Origin: an uncultured Clostridia bacterium | GTDB lineage: Bacteria > Bacillota > Clostridia > Lachnospirales > Anaerotignaceae | DNA: 64,000 bases | Direction of reading: 5' to 3' | NCBI GenBank assembly: GCA_910586765.1 | Contig: CAJUJJ010000013.1 | Coordinates: forward strand, 15,030 to 79,029 | Part shown: positions 44,901 through 54,142 of the stretch, piece after piece | Position numbering within the stretch: the stretch's first letter is position 1 | Layout: the number at the start of each line of letters is the position of its first letter | Position numbers and translations under genes: made by a program | The notes under the pieces: generated by a model | Seen by the model: the letters and a program-made list of their open reading frames with translations, nothing else | What the model was told of the DNA's origin: nothing | The model's database searches: none

Positions 44901-45473
44901 TTAATTTGCTACTTTCACCATACTATGGCGAATTACTTTATCTTTATATTGATACCCCTTTTGCATTTCCAGCATAATCACATTTTCACCATATTCTTCA
45001 TTATCTTCATGTGCTACAGCTGCGTGTAAATTAGGGTTAAACGTTTCTCCTAATGCTTTAATTGGCTTTACTCCCATCGCTGTCAATATTTCTTGAAATT
45101 GTTTGAGTGTCATAGCAACACCTTTATAAAAACTATCTTCTGCATTGTTTTCACATTCTACTGCAACAGCTCTTTCTAAATTATCTACAACAGGAAGCAG
45201 TTTTTCCACTGTACTTCTTACACCATCATCATACATACTTGCTTTTTCTTTTATTGTTCTTTTTCTAAAATTATCAAATTCAGCAAAACATCTTTGATAT
45301 TTGTCAAGATAATCTGCACATTGTGCTTCCAGCTTTGCAACAATATCTTCTTGTGTTTGTTCCTGCTGTTGTTGTGTATCTTCTTCTGCTACAGTTTCTT
45401 CTTGTTGTGCAACTTCTTGCAATTCTTGCTTTTCTGTTTCTATTTCTTCTACTTCTTTATCCTTTTCTTCCAA
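44901..45473 (-). CDS. grpE: Nucleotide exchange factor GrpE
   Basis: A 190-residue GrpE that releases ADP from DnaK. A long Glu/Gln-rich coiled coil (residues 1-50) leads to YLDKYQRCFAEFDNFRKRT and the beta domain GVKPIKALGETFNPNLHAAV. The start is TTG at 45473, after AAGAGG. It lies between hrcA and dnaK in the standard order. Confidence 0.95.
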   Translation of the reverse strand: MEEKDKEVEEIETEKQELQEVAQQEETVAEEDTQQQQEQTQEDIVAKLEAQCADYLDKYQRCFAEFDNFRKRTIKEKASMYDDGVRSTVEKLLPVVDNLERAVAVECENNAEDSFYKGVAMTLKQFQEILTAMGVKPIKALGETFNPNLHAAVAHEDNEEYGENVIMLEMQKGYQYKDKVIRHSMVKVAN

Positions 45474-45515
45474 TGGTAAAACCTCTTTTCTTTGTTTACT
45501 CTGTTTATTATTTTA

Positions 45516-46562
45516 CTAAGTATCATTTTTATTTTCCACTAACGCCTGTAATACACTTTCTATATTTTTCACCATACCATTAAGCACTGATACTACTTGT
45601 GAATAATCCATTCTGGTAGGGCCTAATATGCCTATTGTACCTCTTGTACCATTTCCCATTTTATATGTTGTTGTAATGACACTACAATCTTTTATACTTT
45701 GTAAACTGTTTTCGCTGCCTATCATAATCTGAACATCATCATTTTTTTGTTCCTGAAGCAACGTAATCAAAACATCTTTTTGCTCTAATGTCTGAAAAAG
45801 TGACTTTGCCCTTTGTATATCACTAAACTCAGGAAATGCCAATATATTTTTTGTACCACTTAAATGTACCTGCATACTTTCTGCACCTCTTGCTGTTTTT
45901 TGTATAGCAGACAACAGCATAGGCAACATATAACTATATTCTTGTAATTCCCTTTTTAGCAATGTAATAATACATTCATCAATATCTTCTACAGTACAGC
46001 CTTTCAATATATTGTTAATACAACTTCCCATTTCAAACAGCTTTTTTTCTTCTGGTACTACAGATACTTTTAATATATGATTTTTAATATAATTTCCATC
46101 TGTTGCTACCATCAATATAATAGACTCACTGTCGAGAGGCAGCAGTCTAATTTGTTTTAATTTCGCACCTGTAAATACTGGCTCTGAAATCAATGCGGTA
46201 TAATTTGTCAGCATAGAAATGACTTTAGCTGTTTCTTCCATAAGATAATCAATTTGACTAATATTTGTAGTAGCAACACTTTTTAGAAGCTGTTGTTCTT
46301 GTGGTGTTAATTCTTTTTTCTGCATCAATCTGTCCACATAAAGTCTATATCCTAAGTCTGACGGAATCCTACCAGCAGAAGCATGGGGCTGTATAATAAA
46401 GCCCATTTCTTCTAAATCACTCATTTCATTGCGGATAGTAGCAGAACTGATACCTAAGTTATATTTTTTTGCAATGGTTCTTGAACCGACAGGCTCTGCT
46501 GTTGCAATATAGTCATTGATGATTGCTTGCAGTATTTGTATTTTTCTATCATTCAATGCCAT
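45516..46562 (-). CDS. hrcA: Heat-inducible transcription repressor HrcA
   Basis: A 348-residue repressor that binds CIRCE and is kept active by GroEL. The N-terminal winged helix is RKIQILQAIINDYIATAEPVGSRTI with GISSATIRNEMSDLE, followed by a GAF-like dimerisation domain. The open frame extends 12 codons upstream into the CIRCE region, but AGGAG with 8-nt spacing points to the ATG at 46562. Autoregulated through CIRCE. Confidence 0.96.
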   Translation of the reverse strand: MALNDRKIQILQAIINDYIATAEPVGSRTIAKKYNLGISSATIRNEMSDLEEMGFIIQPHASAGRIPSDLGYRLYVDRLMQKKELTPQEQQLLKSVATTNISQIDYLMEETAKVISMLTNYTALISEPVFTGAKLKQIRLLPLDSESIILMVATDGNYIKNHILKVSVVPEEKKLFEMGSCINNILKGCTVEDIDECIITLLKRELQEYSYMLPMLLSAIQKTARGAESMQVHLSGTKNILAFPEFSDIQRAKSLFQTLEQKDVLITLLQEQKNDDVQIMIGSENSLQSIKDCSVITTTYKMGNGTRGTIGILGPTRMDYSQVVSVLNGMVKNIESVLQALVENKNDT

Positions 46563-46587
46563 ATTGTCAACTCCTTCCTTTGATTTG

Positions 46588-46614
46588 TTAGCACTCAATG
46601 ATGTCGAGTGCTAA
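46588..46614. promoter_or_regulatory. CIRCE operator
   Basis: A perfect CIRCE: TTAGCACTC-N9-GAGTGCTAA. It lies 26 bp before the hrcA ATG, just after the predicted transcription start, where HrcA represses the heat-shock operon. Confidence 0.98.
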
Positions 46615-46625
46615 TTTCTATTCTT

Positions 46626-46658
46626 AAAATAACACTTGACTTAAAATATGTCAAGTGT
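46626..46658 (-). promoter_or_regulatory. hrcA promoter overlapped by a second dyad
   Basis: On the minus strand TTGACA (46654-46649), 17-bp spacer, TATTTT (46631-46626); the start would be near 46619, right before CIRCE. The -35 lies inside a perfect inverted repeat, ACACTTGAC-N9-GTCAAGTGT (46632-46658), that is distinct in sequence from CIRCE. It could be an operator for another regulator. Confidence 0.7.
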
Positions 46659-46760
46659 TTTTTTACTTTTTATGTTTTATTTTTTCAAAAAATATACTAT
46701 ACTACTGTATTATAATATATTGATAAAATATTTTAAAACTATTTAGAAAGGATTTATAAC

Positions 46761-47888
46761 ATGAACAGTCTTTATATTCATATTCCATTTTGTATTCAAA
46801 AATGCCTGTACTGTGATTTTACTTCTTTCGCTAACAAAGAATATTTGTATGCAGATTACACAGAAGCACTCGTAGCAGAATTGATACAAAAATCTACATT
46901 ATGTCATAATGAAGTGATACAAACCATATTTTTTGGAGGTGGCACACCTACAATATTGCCTCTTTGTTTTTTACAAAAAATAATGGATACTATTTTTCAA
47001 TATTACACTGTTTCAAATAATGCAGAGATTACAATAGAAGCAAATCCGGGTACGTTATATGGTTCTGTATTATCTTCATTACATACTATGGGATTTAACC
47101 GTATTAGTATAGGTTTACAATCTTGGCAAAATGAACTTTTACAGAAATTAGGCAGAATACATAATCGTACTACTTTTTTAAAAAATTATGACAATGCGAG
47201 AAAAGCAGGTTTTAAAAATATTAATATAGATATTATGTTTTCTTTACCAGAACAGACATATAGTCAGTGGCAGCAAACACTTTACAGTATATTATATTTA
47301 CAGCCAGAACATATTTCTGCTTATAGCCTTATTATAGAAGAAGGCACTCCTTTTTATCGCCTATATGAACAAAATAAACTTGTGCTTCCAGAAGAACAAA
47401 CAGATAGAGCAATGTATCATTTGACACAACAGCTTTTAGCACAATATGGCTATCACCAATACGAAATATCAAATTTTTGTAAAAAAGGTTATGAATGTCG
47501 TCACAATAAAGTATATTGGCAGACAAAACACTATTTCGGTTTTGGACTAGCTGCACATTCTTATTACAAAAACAAACGTTTTCACAACACATATGATATA
47601 CAAAAATATATACAATCAAAAGGAAATGCCGCTTTATTCACAGAAGACATAGAACATTTAACAACTGCACAGCTTCAAAGTGAATTTATGTTTATGGGAC
47701 TACGTATGACAAAAGGCGTTTGTGAATATACTTTTCAGAAAAGATTTGGTATTCATATGGATAGTGTCTATGGAAAACAGCTTTCATTATTGATAGAACA
47801 AAAACTGTTACAAAAAGAAAAAGGATATTACTATTTAACAAATAAAGGTATTGATTTAAGTAATACTGTATTTTGTACATTCGTATGA
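46761..47888 (+). CDS. hemW: HemW-family radical SAM protein
   Basis: A 375-residue radical SAM protein of the HemW group, thought to bind haem and deliver it to apo-enzymes. The 4Fe-4S motif is FCIQKCLYCDF (CxxxCxxC) near residue 11, followed by FFGGGTPTIL and the C-terminal HemN-like region (KVYWQTKHYFGFGLAAHSYY). It is not a coproporphyrinogen oxidase, since the extra N-terminal Cys of HemN is absent. AAAGGA before the ATG. In many Firmicutes hemW lies directly upstream of hrcA on the same strand; here it is divergent. Confidence 0.92.
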   Translation: MNSLYIHIPFCIQKCLYCDFTSFANKEYLYADYTEALVAELIQKSTLCHNEVIQTIFFGGGTPTILPLCFLQKIMDTIFQYYTVSNNAEITIEANPGTLYGSVLSSLHTMGFNRISIGLQSWQNELLQKLGRIHNRTTFLKNYDNARKAGFKNINIDIMFSLPEQTYSQWQQTLYSILYLQPEHISAYSLIIEEGTPFYRLYEQNKLVLPEEQTDRAMYHLTQQLLAQYGYHQYEISNFCKKGYECRHNKVYWQTKHYFGFGLAAHSYYKNKRFHNTYDIQKYIQSKGNAALFTEDIEHLTTAQLQSEFMFMGLRMTKGVCEYTFQKRFGIHMDSVYGKQLSLLIEQKLLQKEKGYYYLTNKGIDLSNTVFCTFV

Positions 47889-47935
47889 TAGAAAGTGACA
47901 TAAAAAACATTTTTCGCCAGCATATTGTTTTTTTA

Positions 47936-47964
47936 TTGAATATTTGACAAAATCCCGTTATACT
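47936..47964 (+). promoter_or_regulatory. Promoter of LTA-synthase-like gene
   Basis: TTGAAT (47936-47941), 17-bp spacer, TATACT (47959-47964). The leader to 48025 is about 53 nt. Confidence 0.55.
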
Positions 47965-48024
47965 AAAATATAGCATATTAAAAAAGATTAAAAAAGTTTT
48001 ATATTAGTAAAGGGGTTTATCACT

Positions 48025-49944
48025 ATGTTGTCACATTCCACAGATGTTTCACCAGCGTTAGGCAATATTGCACCAAAACAGACAGTAGAGCCTATCAAAA
48101 CATCTCATATTAGTATTTTAGAAATCATTGTTACTATCATTCGTTATATTTGCTTTTTACCTTATCCTTATTTATTGACAATATTAGCAAATTGCATTTC
48201 TTCTTATGATATTAACACAATTTCTTTTTTAATGGAAAACAGAACAGGAGCTTTTTATTTTGGGCTGATAATTACTTCTGTGCTTTTTATATCGCTTTGT
48301 CTTATTTTTTGCAGAGCATGGTTAGCAGGGAGTATATTAGGTATTTGTTATACAACACTTGCTTTAGCAGATAATATTAAATTTTCTATATTACAGGAGC
48401 ATTTACTTCCTTGGGATTTGCTTTTAAGCAAAAACATAGAAGACTTTGAACCTTTTTTAAAAACATTACATATCACTCCAGTTATGATATTGCTTTTAAT
48501 TTCTCCTGTATTGTATAGCATATTGCTTTTGCCTAGAAAACCTAAAACACAATTTAAAAAATCTTTCCGTTTTGTTACAATTTTATTAGGAATAGCAACA
48601 TTTGCTACTACAAGCATATTTTTAACAGACAATACTATGAGAATGAGTTATACAAAATGGTTTGATATTTCCGTAAATGACACCTCTACACAACAGAGTA
48701 ATTATTATAAAAATGGTTTTTTAACTGCTTTTTTATTAAACATAGGTTATTTAAACATTGAAACACCTGCTCACTATGGTCAAAATACTATAGAACAGCT
48801 AAAAAAAGAGTATGCACCTGCTGTACCTTATGCAGATTTTGCAAATCCAGATGTTATTGTAATATTATCAGAATCTTTTTGGGACGTGACAACACTACCT
48901 AACACAACATTTTCACAAGACCCTTTGGAAAATTACAAACAGTTGTCACAAAACAACCCTAGCGGTACTATGATTTCAAGTACATTTGGAGGAGGAACAG
49001 CACGCCCTGAATTTGAAATACTTACAGGTATGACAACAGCACCTATGCCAGCAGGTTCTTTTCCTTATCAGCAATATATGCAAAAAGATGTATTTTCATT
49101 TGCTCGTTACTTCAAAGATATGGGATATGATACTATAGGTTTGCATACTTATGATAATACATTTTATGAAAGAAATAAGGCTTATCCTCATATGGGATTT
49201 GATGAATTTAGAGGACAGAGCCAACTTAAAACAGAATTGTGGTGGAACAGTGGCCCTTATTTGACAGATGAAACGCTTATTGATGAAATACAAAAAGAGT
49301 TAGAACAGCCACATGACAATGGTGTTTTCTTATTTGGCATTACTATGGAAAATCACAGTCTTTATCAAAACAAATTTGAAAAAAAAGACTTAACGATAAA
49401 AGTACAAAATGATGATTGTTCTACACAGGAAATCAATGCACTAGAGAATTTTTCAAAAGGGGTAAGTGACTCCGACAAAGCACTAAAACAACTTTATGAT
49501 TATGTTATGACAAGAGAAAAACCTACAGCGGTACTTTGGTTTGGTGACCATTTACCTACATTAGGCAACGATTTCGCTCCTTATACCACTACGGGAGCAA
49601 TACAAAGCAGTGACGCTGAAAACTGGTCAGAAAAAGAAATTGAATATATGTTTTCTACACCTTATATTGTATTTGCCAATTATGATACTGGGGAGGATTA
49701 TATAGCAGACAAACAAGCAGTAACTTCGTATATGCTTATGCCTTTGCTTTTAAAATATATCAATGCTCCAGAAACAGTACAAACAAATATGATATTAGAT
49801 TTATATAAAACTTGTCCTGTTATTCACAGCAAATACAATTTGTATCAACCAAATACTGACCCAGAAAAAACAAAAAAACTGACAGATATACTTTGGCTTA
49901 TGACATATGACCAGCTTTTAGGAGAAGATTATATCAATCAATAA
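48025..49944 (+). CDS. LTA synthase/sulfatase-family membrane enzyme
   Basis: A 639-residue membrane phosphotransferase of the LtaS type. About five N-terminal membrane spans (residues about 33-205) precede an extracellular sulfatase-fold domain: VIVILSESFWDVTTLP provides the first metal ligand, GGGTARPEFEILTGM the nucleophile threonine, and WFGDHLPTLG the late metal ligands. Family members polymerise glycerol phosphate from phosphatidylglycerol onto glycolipids. AAAGGGG before the ATG. The large secreted protein follows 47 bp later. Confidence 0.88.
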   Translation: MLSHSTDVSPALGNIAPKQTVEPIKTSHISILEIIVTIIRYICFLPYPYLLTILANCISSYDINTISFLMENRTGAFYFGLIITSVLFISLCLIFCRAWLAGSILGICYTTLALADNIKFSILQEHLLPWDLLLSKNIEDFEPFLKTLHITPVMILLLISPVLYSILLLPRKPKTQFKKSFRFVTILLGIATFATTSIFLTDNTMRMSYTKWFDISVNDTSTQQSNYYKNGFLTAFLLNIGYLNIETPAHYGQNTIEQLKKEYAPAVPYADFANPDVIVILSESFWDVTTLPNTTFSQDPLENYKQLSQNNPSGTMISSTFGGGTARPEFEILTGMTTAPMPAGSFPYQQYMQKDVFSFARYFKDMGYDTIGLHTYDNTFYERNKAYPHMGFDEFRGQSQLKTELWWNSGPYLTDETLIDEIQKELEQPHDNGVFLFGITMENHSLYQNKFEKKDLTIKVQNDDCSTQEINALENFSKGVSDSDKALKQLYDYVMTREKPTAVLWFGDHLPTLGNDFAPYTTTGAIQSSDAENWSEKEIEYMFSTPYIVFANYDTGEDYIADKQAVTSYMLMPLLLKYINAPETVQTNMILDLYKTCPVIHSKYNLYQPNTDPEKTKKLTDILWLMTYDQLLGEDYINQ

Positions 49945-49991
49945 ATTGTTATGTTATACTATATACTATAGAGAAAGGAGATAAAAACGTT

Positions 49992-52322
49992 ATGAATACA
50001 AAAAAACAACTATTTTCCATTTGTTTTACTGCAATATTTGCTTCAAGCACTGTTACAACAGCATTTGCAGCAGTACACAATGATATTAAAAATAACTGGA
50101 CAGAAAATGCTAAAAATATCATAATGGCACAGGCTTCTTCGCAAACAAACAGCAATACTGTAACGCTCCAAAAAAACACTATGCAAAATCAAGTTATAAA
50201 TGGAAATTTAATCATACCTGCTTCTAACAGTAGCGAACAAATCATATTGGAGCATATCACTGTAACAGGTACTGTTTTTGCACAATGCAGCGGAACAATT
50301 CAAATAAAAGGCTGTAATATCAATAACATACAATTACAAAAACAAGGCGTTATAATAGATAGTGACGTTTCAAGCAATATCAATACAGTACAAATTTGTA
50401 CCAATTCTCATATCAAAGGAAATGGTTACAAAAATGTGCTGATTTCAGAAAATGCTGCGTCTGCTGTAACAATAGATGCAGATATACAATTATTGGAAAT
50501 CAATATACCTTCTGCTATTACATTATTGTCAAATGCACAAATACAAACATTGCAAGTTTCTAGCAATGCTCCAAATACTTCTATTGATTTCTCACAATAT
50601 GCACAAGCACAAAATTGTGTATTATATGCCAAAACTAAAATTACTGGTACAGCAGGTAAAATTGATGAGTTAACGGCTTATGTCAATGGTGTAGAAACAG
50701 ATATTAAACCAGAGCAGCTTTTTTTAAAACAAAATGCTAATAAAATTACTTATACTGCAAGAGAAAGTATCACAAAACCTTCTCCTTCTAAAACAACAAC
50801 ATCATCAAAACAAAATTTGATATTAGATACAGACGGGCAAGGTTTTAATGCTACAGCAAAAACATATAGAAGTGCTACAATAAAAGCACAAAATGCTACA
50901 CTTTCTAATGCTGTAATTGAAAATGACGTTACGATACAAGACACTATAAAAAACACATCTGCAACACTAAAAGAAGTTACAGTAAATGGTAATGTCAATA
51001 TTTATGGTGGCAGAGATGCTATAAATATTCAAAACTGCAATATACAAAATGATGTCATATCTTATCGTAAAGACAGAACACCTGTTACACTGTTTTTTGA
51101 CAGTAATACCAATGTTTCAGGTAACATTGCCATTAGAGGAAACACTATATTAAAAGGTGACCGCTATACAATGCTGAAAAATGTACTTGTAGAGCAATAT
51201 ACTGGCAGAAATTTAGAAATTGACACCAATATTAAAAACATCACTTTTGACACCACAGCAGTAGAAGTACAATTAAATCAAAATAAAATAATACAAACAT
51301 TAAAAGTTTCTGATGTACCAAATACATTGAAAATAAATATGGCAGATGGTTCTGTTATAGAAGAACTTTATGCAGATACCAATATCGAAATTACTGGCAC
51401 AGGAACAATCAAAAAATTGATTACAAATAAACAATCAAATATTGCTTCTAGTATTACACTAGGACAACATTCAGATGGTTTTGTTGCTGTAACAGGCATT
51501 GAAAACGTACCAACAAATATGTATCAAGGCAAAAGTATTACATTATCCGGTGCTGTAGTACCTTACAATGCAAGCAAAAAAGCAATCCGTTGGAGTGTAA
51601 AAGATGCTGGCAATACAGGTGCAGCTATTTCTAATGGCAATGTATTAACTGCTTATGCAGAAGGAACTGTCATTGTAACAGCACAGATATTTCACGGTAT
51701 AGGCAATGCAAAACATTTTTCACAGGATTTTATAATCAATGTAGAAGATGAATTTAAGAATTTTATAAAAACAGAAGATATTGTAATGACTTCTCCTACA
51801 GTATGGGATATTGATGAGCCTCTCGTTTTGACAGGATATGTTACACCTTCTAATGCTACAAATAATTTTATACAATGGAGCATCAAAAATGATGGCAACA
51901 CAAAATCAAATATAACAAACAATGAGTTGACTGCACAACGTACAGGTGTGGTTACAGTATGTGCTACTGTAGAAAAAGGCATTGATGGTGTTTCTGACAT
52001 TACAAAAGAATTTCATATCAATATCATACCTATAGAGGAAAAATACACAAAAGTAGACAATATTGTACTCAATACACCAACTACTTGCAAAGCAGGAGAA
52101 ATGTTACAGCTTTCTGGTACAATACAGCCTGATAACGCCAATGCCAAAGAAATACAATGGAGAATTGTAAATGCTGGTAATACAGGTGCATATATACAAA
52201 ATCATACCAATTTATATACTAGAACTGCTGGAAATATTGTTATTTCTGCTACAGTATATGGTGGTGCTGGAAATAGCTATTCTAAAACATATTATCAAGA
52301 ATTTAATATTACAGTAAAATAA
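49992..52322 (+). CDS. Large secreted beta-helix/BIG2-domain protein
   Basis: A 776-residue exported protein. The signal peptide runs to about residue 27 (TVTTAFAAVH). Residues about 60-490 are short strand-rich repeats (NVTIQDTIKN, NVNIYGGRDA, NIAIRGNTILKG), suggestive of a parallel beta-helix. Residues about 495-776 hold three bacterial Ig-like (BIG2) repeats with the shared core WSVKDAGNTGA/WSIKNDGNTKS/WRIVNAGNTGA. No LPXTG or SLH anchor is seen. AAAGGAG before the ATG, terminator after. Probably an adhesin or wall-associated protein. Confidence 0.78.
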   Translation: MNTKKQLFSICFTAIFASSTVTTAFAAVHNDIKNNWTENAKNIIMAQASSQTNSNTVTLQKNTMQNQVINGNLIIPASNSSEQIILEHITVTGTVFAQCSGTIQIKGCNINNIQLQKQGVIIDSDVSSNINTVQICTNSHIKGNGYKNVLISENAASAVTIDADIQLLEINIPSAITLLSNAQIQTLQVSSNAPNTSIDFSQYAQAQNCVLYAKTKITGTAGKIDELTAYVNGVETDIKPEQLFLKQNANKITYTARESITKPSPSKTTTSSKQNLILDTDGQGFNATAKTYRSATIKAQNATLSNAVIENDVTIQDTIKNTSATLKEVTVNGNVNIYGGRDAINIQNCNIQNDVISYRKDRTPVTLFFDSNTNVSGNIAIRGNTILKGDRYTMLKNVLVEQYTGRNLEIDTNIKNITFDTTAVEVQLNQNKIIQTLKVSDVPNTLKINMADGSVIEELYADTNIEITGTGTIKKLITNKQSNIASSITLGQHSDGFVAVTGIENVPTNMYQGKSITLSGAVVPYNASKKAIRWSVKDAGNTGAAISNGNVLTAYAEGTVIVTAQIFHGIGNAKHFSQDFIINVEDEFKNFIKTEDIVMTSPTVWDIDEPLVLTGYVTPSNATNNFIQWSIKNDGNTKSNITNNELTAQRTGVVTVCATVEKGIDGVSDITKEFHINIIPIEEKYTKVDNIVLNTPTTCKAGEMLQLSGTIQPDNANAKEIQWRIVNAGNTGAYIQNHTNLYTRTAGNIVISATVYGGAGNSYSKTYYQEFNITVK

Positions 52323-52328
52323 AAAATT

Positions 52329-52360
52329 TCCCCTTTGAATTTCACTTCAAAGGGGTTTTT
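52329..52360. terminator. Bidirectional terminator
   Basis: CCCCTTTGAA pairs with TTCAAAGGGG, followed by TTTTTT on plus; on minus GGGG is followed by AAATTTTTT. It serves both the large secreted-protein gene and the tail cassette. Confidence 0.88.
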
Positions 52361-52362
52361 TA

Positions 52363-52488
52363 TCACTTTTTATTTTCAATAATTTGCTGATACTGTTGTT
52401 GTGTAATTTTACCCAATGCTACATATCTTTGCAACTGGTCTTTTCTCACAAAATTTCTTTCATATCTTTGTTTTAATATTTCATACAT
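52363..52488 (-). CDS. XkdX-family phage protein
   Basis: A 41-residue frame (MYEILKQRYERNFVRKDQL, YVALGKITQQQYQQI) matching the tiny XkdX family found after tail-fibre genes in Bacillus and clostridial phages. The ATG at 52488 overlaps the end of the previous gene by 8 nt, with AGGAGG inside that gene. Its function in phages is not established. Last gene of the tail cassette. Confidence 0.82.
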   Translation of the reverse strand: MYEILKQRYERNFVRKDQLQRYVALGKITQQQYQQIIENKK

Positions 52489-52795
52489 TACGATTTCCTC
52501 CTTCTAACATTGCCAATTCTAAATTACTGATTTGTTGTGCTAACATTTGTCTTTCTGACTGTGCTTCATAATTTTGTAATTCTAATTCTGACACACTTTG
52601 CATTATGATTTCTGTATCTGACTGTATTTGTACTTGTTGTTGTTCGACCTCTTCCCAAACACCATTGACATATTTTTTTGTTAATGGTGATGGTTCATCT
52701 TCTTTTAAAAGTATCATATTTTCTGCAATCACTTCTCCAGATAAAAAAGAATCTGCAATACAAATGCCCTTTTGATTGATTTGTGCATACCTCAT
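52481..52795 (-). CDS. Phage tail-fibre accessory protein
   Basis: A 104-residue protein resembling the short proteins encoded after tail fibres in clostridial phages: MRYAQINQKGICIADSFLSG, then NMILLKEDEPSPLTKKYVNG and a helical Gln/Glu-rich C-terminus (about 60-100). AAGGAGGAG before the ATG. It lies 32 bp after the fibre gene and overlaps xkdX by 8 nt. Role inferred from position and likeness. Confidence 0.72.
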   Translation of the reverse strand: MRYAQINQKGICIADSFLSGEVIAENMILLKEDEPSPLTKKYVNGVWEEVEQQQVQIQSDTEIIMQSVSELELQNYEAQSERQMLAQQISNLELAMLEGGNRNV

Positions 52796-52827
52796 TTATA
52801 ACTCCTCCTTATTTCATAAATGTAGTT

Positions 52828-53832
52828 TTAATAAAATTCTATCACTTGATAACCTACTGTACCTGCACCTATTGTAAGGCTAGCACGTCCTGCACAATAA
52901 TTAAAATAAGTAGAAGCAACAGTTCCTACATATCCTCTTACTGCTGAGGAACTACTACTATAACCTGCACTTAAACCACCATTTATAATAACAAAAGTTT
53001 TTTGAGGATTAACAGTTGAAATATTAATTTTAGTTGTTTTTACTGTTTCCACATTAAAATCTTCTACAAAACTACCTCTTTGTACACTTTTAATACCTAC
53101 ACCACTGGATACTTTACTTAAAAGGGCATTGAGTTTTGCCATTACACTTCCTGCTGTTGCAGTTCCTCCTGTACCACTTGTTGTACCAATAGCACTATTT
53201 ATTGTATCAATTTTTACTGCCCTTGCATTTGTCCAGTCTGTAAGCAATTTATTGAGTTTTGCCATAGCTGTACCTGCATTTGATGTGCCACCTGTATTTG
53301 CAGACTGTCCTATCAAACTTTTAATATCTGTTTCACTTTGCAAAGAAGCATTGAGTTTTGCCATTACTGTACCTGCTTGTGTTGTGCCGCCTGTATTTGT
53401 TGTTGTACCAATGACATTATTTATAGTATCAATTTTGTCTGCTCTACTGTTTGTCCAATCTGCTAATATTTTATTTAATTTTGCCATAACACTTCCTGAG
53501 GAAGAAGTACCTCCAGAATTTGATGTTTGCCCTATCAATTTCTTTATGTCATCAATATCAATTTCTGCATCATCATTTTTATCTAATACAGCATTTAATT
53601 TTGCCATAACAGTACCTTCTGTATTTGTACCGCCTGTATCTGTTTTGACACCAATTAATCCACTAATATCCACTACTGCTTCATTTAATTGTATTGTTTT
53701 TTGGTCTAATTTGTCTAATTCTGCATCAACAATATCCATATTACTATTGATATGTTCTATGTCATAAAAGTCTTTGTCATCTGGTTTTAATAAATTATAA
53801 TTTTTGGTATAAGAACCATATTCTGAATTCAT
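52828..53832 (-). CDS. Phage tail-fibre-like repeat protein
   Basis: A 334-residue protein. The N-terminus YTKNYNLLKPDDKDFYDIEHIN is the attachment-type region of clostridial phage tail proteins. The centre (about 55-245) has five copies of a Gly/Thr-rich unit such as IGTTTNTGGTTQAGTVMAKLN, with linkers like DWTNSRADKIDTINNV. The last 80 residues form a strand-rich tip (VRGYVGTVASTYFNYC). AAAGGAG before the ATG. No capsid, portal, terminase or integrase genes are near. Confidence 0.82.
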   Translation of the reverse strand: MNSEYGSYTKNYNLLKPDDKDFYDIEHINSNMDIVDAELDKLDQKTIQLNEAVVDISGLIGVKTDTGGTNTEGTVMAKLNAVLDKNDDAEIDIDDIKKLIGQTSNSGGTSSSGSVMAKLNKILADWTNSRADKIDTINNVIGTTTNTGGTTQAGTVMAKLNASLQSETDIKSLIGQSANTGGTSNAGTAMAKLNKLLTDWTNARAVKIDTINSAIGTTSGTGGTATAGSVMAKLNALLSKVSSGVGIKSVQRGSFVEDFNVETVKTTKINISTVNPQKTFVIINGGLSAGYSSSSSAVRGYVGTVASTYFNYCAGRASLTIGAGTVGYQVIEFY

Positions 53833-54063
53833 TACTTTTCTCCTTTCTTTTTTACAGTATTTTTAATATAAATATATTCCTTTATTTGTCTTGACCAAGA
53901 TGGCTTTATACTAGAAAATAAAAAGTATCAAAAAGTATCAACTTTTTCTCTTATATGCAAAATCGTATAAAAATAGAAAAGTATGGTTAAATTTGTATTG
54001 ATAATAATAAATATTTTTGTAAAGTTTTATGTCAGAATATAGCAGTAGTGTCGTTTGTAGCTA

Positions 54064-54092
54064 TTGCATTTTTACAATGAAATTGTTATAAT
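54064..54092 (+). promoter_or_regulatory. Promoter of sufC-sufB
   Basis: TTGCAT (54064-54069), 17-bp spacer, TATAAT (54087-54092). The 310-bp gap 53833-54142 otherwise holds a direct repeat AAAAAGTATCA (about 53925-53943) and AT-rich spacer. No IscR-like site is obvious. Confidence 0.7.
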
Positions 54093-54142
54093 TTTAAAGA
54101 TTATGGAGAATAAACAAGCACCTTTTTTAGGAGGAAAATATT

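Noticed and set aside
53129..53767. A 212-residue open frame on plus opposite the tail-fibre gene
   Set aside because: It mirrors the repeat units of the fibre gene, has no ribosome binding site, and the minus-strand gene has a proper start and phage-like sequence.
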